Shown here piece by piece: positions 57,599 through 64,000 of a DNA stretch of 64,000 nucleotides. Source of the stretch: an uncultured Flavobacteriales bacterium (lineage in GTDB: Bacteria; Bacteroidota; Bacteroidia; Flavobacteriales; BACL11); NCBI GenBank assembly GCA_905181585.1, contig CAJIYG010000001.1, positions 1 through 64,000 of the forward strand. The letters are read 5' to 3'. The notes below the pieces were generated by a model. The model did not search any database. It worked only from the letters and a program-made list of their open reading frames with translations, and was not told the DNA's origin. Every line of letters begins with the position of its first letter. The stretch's first letter is position 1. The translations under genes were made by a program, and so were the position numbers.

Positions 57599-59703
57599 GA
57601 GGCTATTAAATTTATTTTTGTTCCTAAATCAAACTTCATTCCCTTTTTAAGTGATTGGAATTTAATTTTACCTTTTCCTTTAAAACTTACTTGTAAGCCA
57701 GCATTTTCAAGAAGAAACACTGCATCTGAAATTATCATTCCATAAAAACTAGGAATTTGATTACTATTTAAATCTTGATTAATATTTCTTAATCTTAAAT
57801 TAATTTGATCATTTTTCTTAACTGAAACAGACCACTTTGATTGCTGAGATTTAAAAGGAATACCTAATTTTTCTAAAACATTTTGTAAATCATAGCTAAA
57901 GCCATTACTAACAAAAGGAAGGCTTACTTTCTCAACTTCATCATCAATAGGTTGGTGTAATGAAATATCTGAGGCAAATACTTTATCAGATATTTCTTTA
58001 AATATTGGAGCTGCCACATCACCTCCATAAAAACCATTCTTTTTTGGATTATTTACAAGTACGATGCATGAATATTTAGGATTTTCAGCAGGAAAAAAAC
58101 CAATAAATGATGGTTGGTATTTTTTGATATTTTTCTGATAATTTTCTCTATCAACTTCAACTCTTCCATAATCTAATAAGGTCGTACTTGTTTTACCCGC
58201 TATCTTATATTTTTTATTTTTTATTGATTTTGCTGTTCCTTCTTCAACTACATTAACTAAAAACGGTAAAATCTTATCAATTGAAGACTTTGAGCAAATT
58301 GCTGGATTGATAACCTCAATATTTTTCTCATAAATAATCTTGCCTCCATTCATAACTGAAGATGTAAATAAAGGCTTTACCATAACTCCTTGATTTGCAA
58401 TTGCGTTGTAAAATGTAAGCATGTGTAAAGGAGTTAATCTCAAAGAATAACCAATAGACATCCAAGGTAGTGTAGTGCCAAACCATTCGTTAGAGCCTGG
58501 TTTTTTTACGAGCAAACTATTTGGATAAGGAAGTTCAATATCTAGTGGAGTACATAAACCCATTTTATATATTCTATCAATAAATAATTGAGGCTTATCT
58601 TTATAATACTTATTTATGACTTTAGAAATAGCAACATTAGAAGATTTGACAAAAGCCTCTCCTAATGTAATTTTACCATAACCTCCTTTTTTAGAATCAC
58701 GCATTGTTTTGTCAAAAAACTTATGAGTTCCATCTTCGGTGTCAATTGAATCCGATAATTTGAAAAAGGAATCTTCTAAGCCAGCCAAAATAGATGCTAA
58801 CTTAAATGTTGAACCCGGTTCAGAGTGTTTAGCAATTGCATGATTATAGTTTTCATCAAAAGACCCATTTTTATTTTTCTTTAAATTTGAAATAACTTTT
58901 ACATAACCAGTCTTAACCTCCATCAAAATAACAGTACCCCAATCCGCATCATGCCTTTCAAGAGCAGTGCTTAAAGCTTGGTGTGCCATATCTTGCATAT
59001 CAATATTAATTGTGGAAACAATATCACTTCCTGCTTGAGGACTTAAGTTTAGTTCTGAATCTTCATCTCTGTAAAGATTTTTACCAATTTTTTGTTTAAG
59101 CTGTAAACCATCTAAACCAGACAATGTTTTATTATAGGCTCTCTCCAGGCCAATTGGGTTAGAATTTCGAAGAACACCAATAGTTCTTTTTGCTAAAATG
59201 CCAAAAGGGTTTTCTCGATTTGCTCTTTTTTCAGCAATTAACCCCCCTTTATTTTTTCCTAATTTTAATATAGGCAAACTTTTAAGTACATTTAATTCAT
59301 TCTGAGTAACCTTATGCTTTAATCTTAAATACTTACTGTTTCTGTTTGATTTTAGAAATTTTAGATATTCATTTGTACTTTTATCTTCAAATAAATTAGA
59401 TAAGCCTGATGCAAGTGAAGATGATTCTTTTATAAAAATATTTTCTTCAATTACACTAAGGTCTAAATAGATATTATAAAGAGGCATAGAAATAGCTAAC
59501 AAAGATCCATTATCAGAAAAAATATTACCTCTTGGAGCTGAAAGTGGAATAAAGCTTGGAGTATTTATCTTACTTATTTGAGGCTGTAAAGTTTGAATAA
59601 ATAATATCTTCATTACAATAATAATAGCTAAACCACACATGATGAGATATAAAAATATTGCTCTAATATTTATTTTTTTTATTTTACTACTCATTATAAT
59701 CAA
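57595..59703 (-). CDS. ftsI: Division-specific transpeptidase FtsI (PBP3) with C-terminal PASTA domain
   Basis: This 702-residue class B penicillin-binding protein has one membrane helix (about 14-36) and a dimerisation domain starting at PLSAPRGNIFSDNGSLLAIS. The transpeptidase domain has the nucleophile in SEPGSTFKLAS (S298, K301) and KSSN (S354-N356). The third motif reads GKTST (504-506 KTS) instead of KTG. A PASTA domain (about 640-702) ends the protein: IPSFYGMIISDAVFLLENAG and GTKINLIAS. It cross-links septal peptidoglycan with FtsW. The start codon overlaps ftsL by 17 bp. Confidence 0.95.
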   Translation of the reverse strand: MIIMSSKIKKINIRAIFLYLIMCGLAIIIVMKILFIQTLQPQISKINTPSFIPLSAPRGNIFSDNGSLLAISMPLYNIYLDLSVIEENIFIKESSSLASGLSNLFEDKSTNEYLKFLKSNRNSKYLRLKHKVTQNELNVLKSLPILKLGKNKGGLIAEKRANRENPFGILAKRTIGVLRNSNPIGLERAYNKTLSGLDGLQLKQKIGKNLYRDEDSELNLSPQAGSDIVSTINIDMQDMAHQALSTALERHDADWGTVILMEVKTGYVKVISNLKKNKNGSFDENYNHAIAKHSEPGSTFKLASILAGLEDSFFKLSDSIDTEDGTHKFFDKTMRDSKKGGYGKITLGEAFVKSSNVAISKVINKYYKDKPQLFIDRIYKMGLCTPLDIELPYPNSLLVKKPGSNEWFGTTLPWMSIGYSLRLTPLHMLTFYNAIANQGVMVKPLFTSSVMNGGKIIYEKNIEVINPAICSKSSIDKILPFLVNVVEEGTAKSIKNKKYKIAGKTSTTLLDYGRVEVDRENYQKNIKKYQPSFIGFFPAENPKYSCIVLVNNPKKNGFYGGDVAAPIFKEISDKVFASDISLHQPIDDEVEKVSLPFVSNGFSYDLQNVLEKLGIPFKSQQSKWSVSVKKNDQINLRLRNINQDLNSNQIPSFYGMIISDAVFLLENAGLQVSFKGKGKIKFQSLKKGMKFDLGTKINLIAS

Positions 59704-60004
59704 TGATTATAGGCGGATTATTTGATGTACTAAGACCCTGGGCATTTACAAGATCTTCAACTGCTGATCTTTTATAAACCTTCATCAGTTCTGACTTTGT
59801 ATTTATATATGTTAATCTCAAGCTGGTAATCTCTTTTTCAAGGGCAAAAGATTGCCTTATTAAAGACTCTGCATTAAAAGATATTCTAATATTTAACAGT
59901 AATAAAAGAATAATTAAAAACAGAAAAGGAAAGTAATTCTGACTTTCTTTTTTAGTGAAAAAATCACCTTTTAAAACTGATAAAATTGATCTATTATTTG
60001 ACAT
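59687..60004 (-). CDS. ftsL: FtsL-like division protein
   Basis: This 105-residue bitopic protein has a cytoplasmic start (SILSVLKGDFFTKKESQ), one membrane helix (about 24-42) and a short extracytoplasmic coiled coil (LIRQSFALEKEITSLRLTYI). In Bacteroidota it is often annotated as a FtsL-like protein between rsmH and ftsI. It probably bridges the FtsW-FtsI synthase and FtsQ. Conservation is low; the identification rests on topology, coiled coil and position. It overlaps rsmH by 11 bp. Confidence 0.88.
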   Translation of the reverse strand: MSNNRSILSVLKGDFFTKKESQNYFPFLFLIILLLLLNIRISFNAESLIRQSFALEKEITSLRLTYINTKSELMKVYKRSAVEDLVNAQGLSTSNNPPIIIDYNE

Positions 60005-60911
60005 AAGAAATTTTTTCAGCTATCCTCATTTTTGCACTAGTAGCCCTCTTATTTAACTCTCGCTCATCTAAATTTGGGATAATAACATTTTTATTTATTT
60101 GATTAAATATCTTTGATATATTTCCAAAGAAATCTTTTTCAATAATACCGTCAGTATTACCTTTCTTAAAAAGATTCTTTACAATTTTATCTTCAAGTGA
60201 ATGATAAGATATTACAACAATTCTACCTCCTGGATTCAATAATTTAGTTGCAGAATTCAACATCTCCTTTAATGCATTAATCTCATCATTGACTTCAATC
60301 CTAATTGCTTGAAAAACTCTCGCGAGAAATTGATTTCTTTTTTTAATAGGCGATAAACTTTCAACAACAAAAATTAACTCATTTGTAGTTGAAATATGTT
60401 TTTCAGATCTTGCATTAATAATTTTATTTGCTAATTTCCTAGATTGAGTAATATCTCCATATTTAAAAAACATATCAGCTAACTTTTCTTCTGAATATGT
60501 ATTGATAATTTCTTTTGCATTTAATGAAGAGTTAATATTCATTCTCATATCTAATTCAGCATCAAACCTTAAGGAAAATCCTCTTTCCGCTGTATCAAAC
60601 TGATATGAGGACACTCCTAAATCAGCTAAAACTCCATCGACTCTATCAACACCTTCTAACTTTAAAAAGTTTTTTAAAAATCTAAAATTAGCTCTGATCA
60701 TTTTAAAATTATCAGATGATATTTTATTTGATAAGGCATCATGATCTTGATCGAAAGAATAGAGCATACCATTTTTTAAGAATTTTAAAATTTCTTTAGA
60801 ATGACCTCCCCCACCAAAAGTCACATCAACATAAACGCCATCAGGTTTTAGATTTAAACCCTCTATACTTTCTTTTAATAATACTGGACTATGGTATGTC
60901 ATTAGCGACAT
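59994..60911 (-). CDS. rsmH: 16S rRNA (cytosine-1402-N4)-methyltransferase
   Basis: This 305-residue SAM-dependent methyltransferase modifies the ribosomal decoding centre. YHSPVLLKESIEGLNLKPDG, YVDVTFGGGGHSKEILKFLK (SAM motif I) and VLADLGVSSYQFDTAERGFS identify RsmH. ELDMRMNINSSLNAKEIINT, FLARVFQAIRIEVNDEINAL and GGRIVVISYHSLEDKIVKNL follow in order. It overlaps mraZ by 23 bp, so the two are translationally coupled. Confidence 0.97.
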   Translation of the reverse strand: MSLMTYHSPVLLKESIEGLNLKPDGVYVDVTFGGGGHSKEILKFLKNGMLYSFDQDHDALSNKISSDNFKMIRANFRFLKNFLKLEGVDRVDGVLADLGVSSYQFDTAERGFSLRFDAELDMRMNINSSLNAKEIINTYSEEKLADMFFKYGDITQSRKLANKIINARSEKHISTTNELIFVVESLSPIKKRNQFLARVFQAIRIEVNDEINALKEMLNSATKLLNPGGRIVVISYHSLEDKIVKNLFKKGNTDGIIEKDFFGNISKIFNQINKNVIIPNLDERELNKRATSAKMRIAEKISYVK

Positions 60912-61356
60912 TATTTCCCATAACTTCCTCTGTTAATGAACCAAAATCTTTTAATGAACTAGAAACAGACTCTTCATATAATTCCTTATCCCACACTTCA
61001 ATAATATTTACTGATGAGGACAATACAATTTCCTTATCTAATGATGCAAAAGCAATTAAATCTTTAGGAATTAGCAATCTAGAAACACTATCAATATTAA
61101 TAATTTTAAGACCAGACATATATGATCGTATAAAATCATTATTCTTTTTTACAAATCGATTTAGCTTGTTAACCTCTGAAATAATCTTATCCCATTCTGA
61201 CATAGGGTGCAACTCTAAGCACTTATTAAAAACACTTCGTTTAATAACAAAGCCATCATTTATGAAAGGTGCCATTTGTTTTTTTAAAGCAGCTGGAAGC
61301 ATAACTCTTCCCTTTGCGTCTGCCTTACACTCATATGTCCCAAGAATATTAATCAC
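60889..61356 (-). CDS. mraZ: Transcriptional regulator MraZ
   Basis: This 155-residue protein has two SpoVT-AbrB-like domains. The first shows YECKADAKGRVMLPAALKKQ, and the second SGLKIINIDSVSRLLIPKDL. The start is GTG at 61356; no ATG is available nearby. MraZ forms a ring that binds direct repeats upstream of its own operon. Three GTGGG boxes are present 35-59 bp upstream, so autorepression of the dcw operon is very likely. It is the first gene of the cluster. Confidence 0.95.
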   Translation of the reverse strand: MINILGTYECKADAKGRVMLPAALKKQMAPFINDGFVIKRSVFNKCLELHPMSEWDKIISEVNKLNRFVKKNNDFIRSYMSGLKIINIDSVSRLLIPKDLIAFASLDKEIVLSSSVNIIEVWDKELYEESVSSSLKDFGSLTEEVMGNNVANDIP

Positions 61357-61381
61357 CTTATTAATTTTTCATGTAAATATA

Positions 61382-61389
61382 CAAAATAA
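61382..61389 (-). promoter_or_regulatory. Candidate -7 element of the dcw operon
   Basis: On the minus strand TTATTTTG differs by one base from TAnnTTTG. It is 26 bp before the mraZ GTG and directly next to the first MraZ box, so a bound MraZ ring would block it. A clear -33 TTG is missing. Confidence 0.35.
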
Positions 61390-61390
61390 C

Positions 61391-61415
61391 CCCACTTTTT
61401 CCCACTAATACCCAC
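61391..61415 (-). promoter_or_regulatory. MraZ operator: three GTGGG boxes
   Basis: On the minus strand GTGGG occurs at 61415-61411, 61405-61401 and 61395-61391, separated by exactly five bases each (TATTA and AAAAA), giving a 10-bp repeat. Direct TGGG repeats with this spacing are the known target of MraZ. Their place just before the mraZ start, over the likely promoter, supports autoregulation of the dcw operon. Confidence 0.85.
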
Positions 61416-61457
61416 TTTGTTGATAACTTTTAACATTAAATATCAAAGGCATAGATT

Positions 61458-61472
61458 TCACTTTAAAAGTGA
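61458..61472. repeat. Palindrome in the mraZ-hydrolase intergenic region
   Basis: TCACTTT and AAAGTGA form a perfect inverted repeat around a single A. It lies 44 bp before the hydrolase ATG, near where its promoter should be (TTACTTTG at 61490-61497 is a near-consensus -7 element). A dimeric regulator could bind here; which one is unknown. Confidence 0.35.
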
Positions 61473-61515
61473 GTTAATAATAATTTTTGTTACTTTGTAG
61501 TATATTAAAACACCT

Positions 61516-62265
61516 ATGGTTAAGACAAGTGGAGATTTTACATACTTAGAAGAGGGCTCAGGAAAACCTATCATACTACTACATGGTCTTATGGGCGGTG
61601 TAGAGAATTTTGGCGAAATGGTAGACTTTATTTCAAATGACTTTAAAGTTTACGGACTGGATTTAAAACTTTTTGAAACACCAATCCTAAAGTGCTCAGT
61701 AAAGAATAAAGCAAATTACCTTCACAAATTTATGAAACATATTGGAGTTGAAAAAGCTACTTTAATTGGTAATTCTATGGGCGGTCACATTGGTTTAATT
61801 TTCATGAAACTTTTCCCAGAAAAAGTAGAATCATTAATTCTAACAGGAAGTTCAGGATTATATGAAAGCGCAATGGGGGATACATTTCCAAGAAGAGGAG
61901 ATTATGACTATATAAAAAAAAAGACAGAAGAAGTTTTCTATTACCCTGAAGTTGCTACCAAAGATTTAGTAGATAGAGTTTTTGATATTGCAAATAAAAG
62001 AGAGTCAATTATCCGACTTCTTGCTTTTGCAAAATCTGCAATCAGACACAACATGGCCAAAGACCTTCCTCTATTTGATGTTCCAACTTGTTTAATATGG
62101 GGAAAGTTTGATAAGGTAACTCCTCCACACGTTGCCGAAGAATTCAAGAAACTACTTCCAGATTCAACATTAAAGTGGGTAGATAAGTGTGGACACGCCC
62201 CAATGTGGGAACATCCAAAAGAATTTAGCGAACATGTTCTTACTTTCCTAAAAGACAGGCTCTAA
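61516..62265 (+). CDS. Alpha/beta hydrolase
   Basis: This 249-residue protein has the complete alpha/beta-hydrolase triad. The oxyanion region is LLHGLMGGVENFGEM, the nucleophile is S87 in LIGNSMGGHIG, the acid is the Asp in CLIWGKFDKVTPPHVAE, and the base is the His in DKCGHAPMWEHPKEF. It has no signal peptide and should be cytoplasmic. Flavobacteriia often encode a gene of this type next to engB and gldC; the substrate is not known. It is divergent from mraZ and starts a two-gene unit with engB, 4 bp apart. Confidence 0.9.
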   Translation: MVKTSGDFTYLEEGSGKPIILLHGLMGGVENFGEMVDFISNDFKVYGLDLKLFETPILKCSVKNKANYLHKFMKHIGVEKATLIGNSMGGHIGLIFMKLFPEKVESLILTGSSGLYESAMGDTFPRRGDYDYIKKKTEEVFYYPEVATKDLVDRVFDIANKRESIIRLLAFAKSAIRHNMAKDLPLFDVPTCLIWGKFDKVTPPHVAEEFKKLLPDSTLKWVDKCGHAPMWEHPKEFSEHVLTFLKDRL

Positions 62266-62269
62266 ATAC

Positions 62270-62878
62270 ATGAAAATAAAAAAAGCAGAATTTGTAATCA
62301 GTAATACTGACTACAGATTATGTCCTAAAAATAATTTACCAGAATACGCTTTTATTGGCCGATCAAATGTTGGAAAATCTTCTTTAATAAATGCAATAGT
62401 TAATAATAAAAAACTTGCAAAGACTTCTAGCACTCCTGGAAAAACTCAACTCATAAATCATTTTATAATTAATGATCAATGGTATCTTGTTGATCTGCCT
62501 GGATATGGTTATGCCAAAACTTCTAAAAGTCAAAGAGCCATATTTCACGAAATGATAAGTAATTATCTTTTAAATAGAAGCTCCTTGATTGCATTATTTG
62601 TATTAATAGATTCACGACATAAACTACAAAAAATTGACAATGAATTTATGATCTTTCTAGCAGAAAATCAAATTCCTTTTGTTATTGTTTTCACAAAAAT
62701 AGATAAGCTAGGTAAAAATATAATTAAAAAAAATATTGAGAATTTTAAAAAAGAAATGCTAAAAAATTGGGAGGAAATTCCTGAAGTATTCCTTTCTTCT
62801 TCAGAGTCTAGATTAGGTATTAAAGAAATCACAAGCTACATAGCTAAACTCAACGTGGATATAAAAAACAATAATTAA
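62270..62878 (+). CDS. engB: Ribosome biogenesis GTP-binding protein EngB/YsxC
   Basis: This 202-residue TRAFAC GTPase acts in 50S subunit assembly. G1 is AFIGRSNVGKSSLINAIV, G2 lies in TSSTPGKTQLINHF, G3 is LVDLPGYGYAKTSK, G4 is IVFTKIDKLG and G5 is FLSSSESRLG. The fold is compact without extra domains. Its end overlaps the stop of gldC on the other strand by 4 bp, so the transcripts converge with no separate terminator visible. Confidence 0.97.
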   Translation: MKIKKAEFVISNTDYRLCPKNNLPEYAFIGRSNVGKSSLINAIVNNKKLAKTSSTPGKTQLINHFIINDQWYLVDLPGYGYAKTSKSQRAIFHEMISNYLLNRSSLIALFVLIDSRHKLQKIDNEFMIFLAENQIPFVIVFTKIDKLGKNIIKKNIENFKKEMLKNWEEIPEVFLSSSESRLGIKEITSYIAKLNVDIKNNN

Positions 62879-63195
62879 AGAATTTTTGTCTCCTTTGCAA
62901 AGAAACCACAATAGTCTCTTAAAGCCTCAGCTAACTTATTTTGCCCTGTAGATTTTTCAAGAGATGTTGCCATACTCATCATATTTTGATGGTAAAGGAT
63001 AAACATATCGTTCACAGGCATATCTTTTGTCCAAATATCAACTCGTAGTGTTTCTTTCTTTGTTGCATCCCATGCAGCAACCATTAAAGCTTTTAAATTA
63101 ATATTTCCTTCACCTTGATTATCAGATATCATATTAATATTTTCTGGCAAATTATTTTCATCAAGTTCAACTTCAAATTTTAAAATCTGTTTCAT
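62875..63195 (-). CDS. gldC: Gliding motility protein GldC
   Basis: This 106-residue cytoplasmic protein matches GldC along its whole length: LKFEVELDENNLPENINMIS, LKALMVAAWDATKKETLRVD, LWTKDMPV-like WTKDMPVNDMFILYHQ and TSLEKSTGQNKLAEALRDYC. GldC aids gliding in Flavobacteriia and often follows gldB. It overlaps gldB by 4 bp here. No catalytic function is known. Confidence 0.93.
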   Translation of the reverse strand: MKQILKFEVELDENNLPENINMISDNQGEGNINLKALMVAAWDATKKETLRVDIWTKDMPVNDMFILYHQNMMSMATSLEKSTGQNKLAEALRDYCGFFAKETKIL

Positions 63196-64000
63196 TTTTT
63201 TGGCTTGTATTTAGATTGTGTTAAAATATTATTATAGTCAGTATTTCTAATCAATTCTTCAAAAGAAATATTTTTGTTATTTTCCATATAGCTCTCAACA
63301 ATATTACCGCCTATAAAGTAGGCAATTCTACCAGGAGATTCTTTAGGCATTCCTTTAGCAAAAGGAGAATAGTTTAAATATGACCTAAAATCATTTTCTT
63401 TTGAAGAAAAAAGTAAATTATTTTCTATAAAATAAGACCAAATTAAAAACTCGTTTTCTTCACACCAAATTAACTGATCATCGCTAAAGCGAAGCTTTGT
63501 TGATTTATCATATTTTGGCAATATATTATTTAAAAAATACATAACCTTTCCCTTATAAATAATTTTTGACAAAAAATTACTTTCTTGATTATAAGATTCA
63601 AAATCTCTATTAAATAAGGATTCAAATATATTCGGAATCATAAATTTCTTTTGCTTTTGAAATTTTAAATATTCTGGATTACCAAGCCTATCATAAAAAA
63701 CACTGTTTTTACCTAAATAAAATTCTAAGCCTACAGCAACAACAGAGTCATAAGTAATAACTCCGTAATTAAAACCACTAAACATTGTAATAAAATGAGG
63801 TGTTTGCTTTGATGGTATTAAATAGTTATAATTAGCTACAGCATTGTTAATTTGATTTTCATAGAGTGAAAAATCATTAAAATTTTTATTAATTGAATCA
63901 TAAACTTCTCTCATATCAGGATGATTAACAAAGTCAATTACGCTCTTTTGTAATATGGTATCATTAGAATTATTAAATAGAAAATCATTAAAATAATTTA
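63192..64000 (-). CDS. gldB: Gliding motility lipoprotein GldB, N-terminus outside window
   Basis: The frame stays open to the window end, so about 269 residues are seen and the lipoprotein signal peptide is missing. TFITMFSGFNYGVITYDSVV and VGLEFYLGKNSVFYDRLGNP match the central region of GldB-related lipoproteins. SPFAKGMPKESPGRIAYFIG and GNIVESYMENN are the C-terminal signature. An internal ATG at 63914 is not the start, since the upstream codons (TILQKSVIDFVNHPD) continue the protein. GldB is needed for gliding and type IX secretion-linked motility. gldC overlaps its end. Confidence 0.92.
   Translation of the reverse strand, partial: NYFNDFLFNNSNDTILQKSVIDFVNHPDMREVYDSINKNFNDFSLYENQINNAVANYNYLIPSKQTPHFITMFSGFNYGVITYDSVVAVGLEFYLGKNSVFYDRLGNPEYLKFQKQKKFMIPNIFESLFNRDFESYNQESNFLSKIIYKGKVMYFLNNILPKYDKSTKLRFSDDQLIWCEENEFLIWSYFIENNLLFSSKENDFRSYLNYSPFAKGMPKESPGRIAYFIGGNIVESYMENNKNISFEELIRNTDYNNILTQSKYKPKK

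Noticed and set aside
62736-62900. Terminator between convergent engB and gldC
   Set aside because: The genes overlap by 4 bp and no hairpin with a T-tract is visible around the stops.

Overview
The window comes from an AT-rich member of the Bacteroidota, most likely a marine Flavobacteriia-type bacterium. The evidence is a gldKLMN type IX secretion/gliding operon with a PorP/SprF protein, separate gldB and gldC genes, an UpxY/RfaH-type NusG paralogue inside a polysaccharide locus, TopA without a zinc-finger tail, and a division/cell-wall cluster that starts with mraZ. No tRNA, rRNA, CRISPR array, transposase or phage gene is visible. No stretch longer than about 160 bp lacks a gene; the largest gaps are 7841-8001, 36336-36481, 39970-40115 and 61357-61515.

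Region 1, 1 to 30.7 kb, entirely on the minus strand, is a large variable surface-polysaccharide locus. Read in the direction of transcription (high to low coordinates) it starts with a TviB-type UDP-HexNAc dehydrogenase, a Wzz-like chain-length protein and Ugd. Next come a MurJ-like flippase, an O-antigen ligase/polymerase, an acyltransferase-sulfotransferase fusion, a GT2, then a PglC-like phosphoglycosyltransferase, a DegT aminotransferase and a PglF/WbpM-like dehydratase. GpsA-like, RmlB, Wzx, an acetyltransferase, Wzy, a GT4, WecG-, WecB- and WecC-like proteins and GalE follow. An UpxY-type antiterminator then heads a last block: cupin, GDP-fucose synthesis (Fcl, Gmd), a remnant UDP-glucose dehydrogenase, a UDP-glucuronate 4-epimerase, a HAD/nucleotidyltransferase/kinase module and a glycosyltransferase cut by the window edge. 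The enzymes imply GDP-fucose, UDP-ManNAcA, UDP-Gal, UDP-GlcA/GalA and a 4-amino-6-deoxy sugar, with possible sulfation.

A striking property of region 1 is that many genes are broken by single-base indels, often in short homopolymers, while the protein sequence stays well conserved on each side of the break. This is dense in 1-7.4 kb, scattered to 13.9 kb, and recurs in 27.3-29.0 kb. The other two regions show no such breaks. This may be sequence or assembly error rather than true decay, although a ~1 kb internal deletion and a patch of foreign-looking SDR sequence also occur.

Region 2, 30.7-46.2 kb, is conserved core. The minus strand carries topA, an arginase-fold gene with degenerate metal ligands, and porP/sprF-gldK-gldL-gldM-gldN closed by an intrinsic terminator. 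The plus strand carries miaB, a receiver-less sigma54 activator, lptE, a TPR protein gene, secG and groES-groEL, ending at a strong bidirectional terminator.

Region 3, 46.3-61.4 kb, is a complete minus-strand dcw cluster: mraZ, rsmH, ftsL, ftsI, murE, mraY, murD, ftsW, murG, murC, ftsQ, ftsA, ftsZ. It is preceded by three GTGGG boxes expected for MraZ autoregulation. The window closes with an alpha/beta hydrolase and engB on the plus strand and gldC and gldB on the minus strand; gldB runs off the end.
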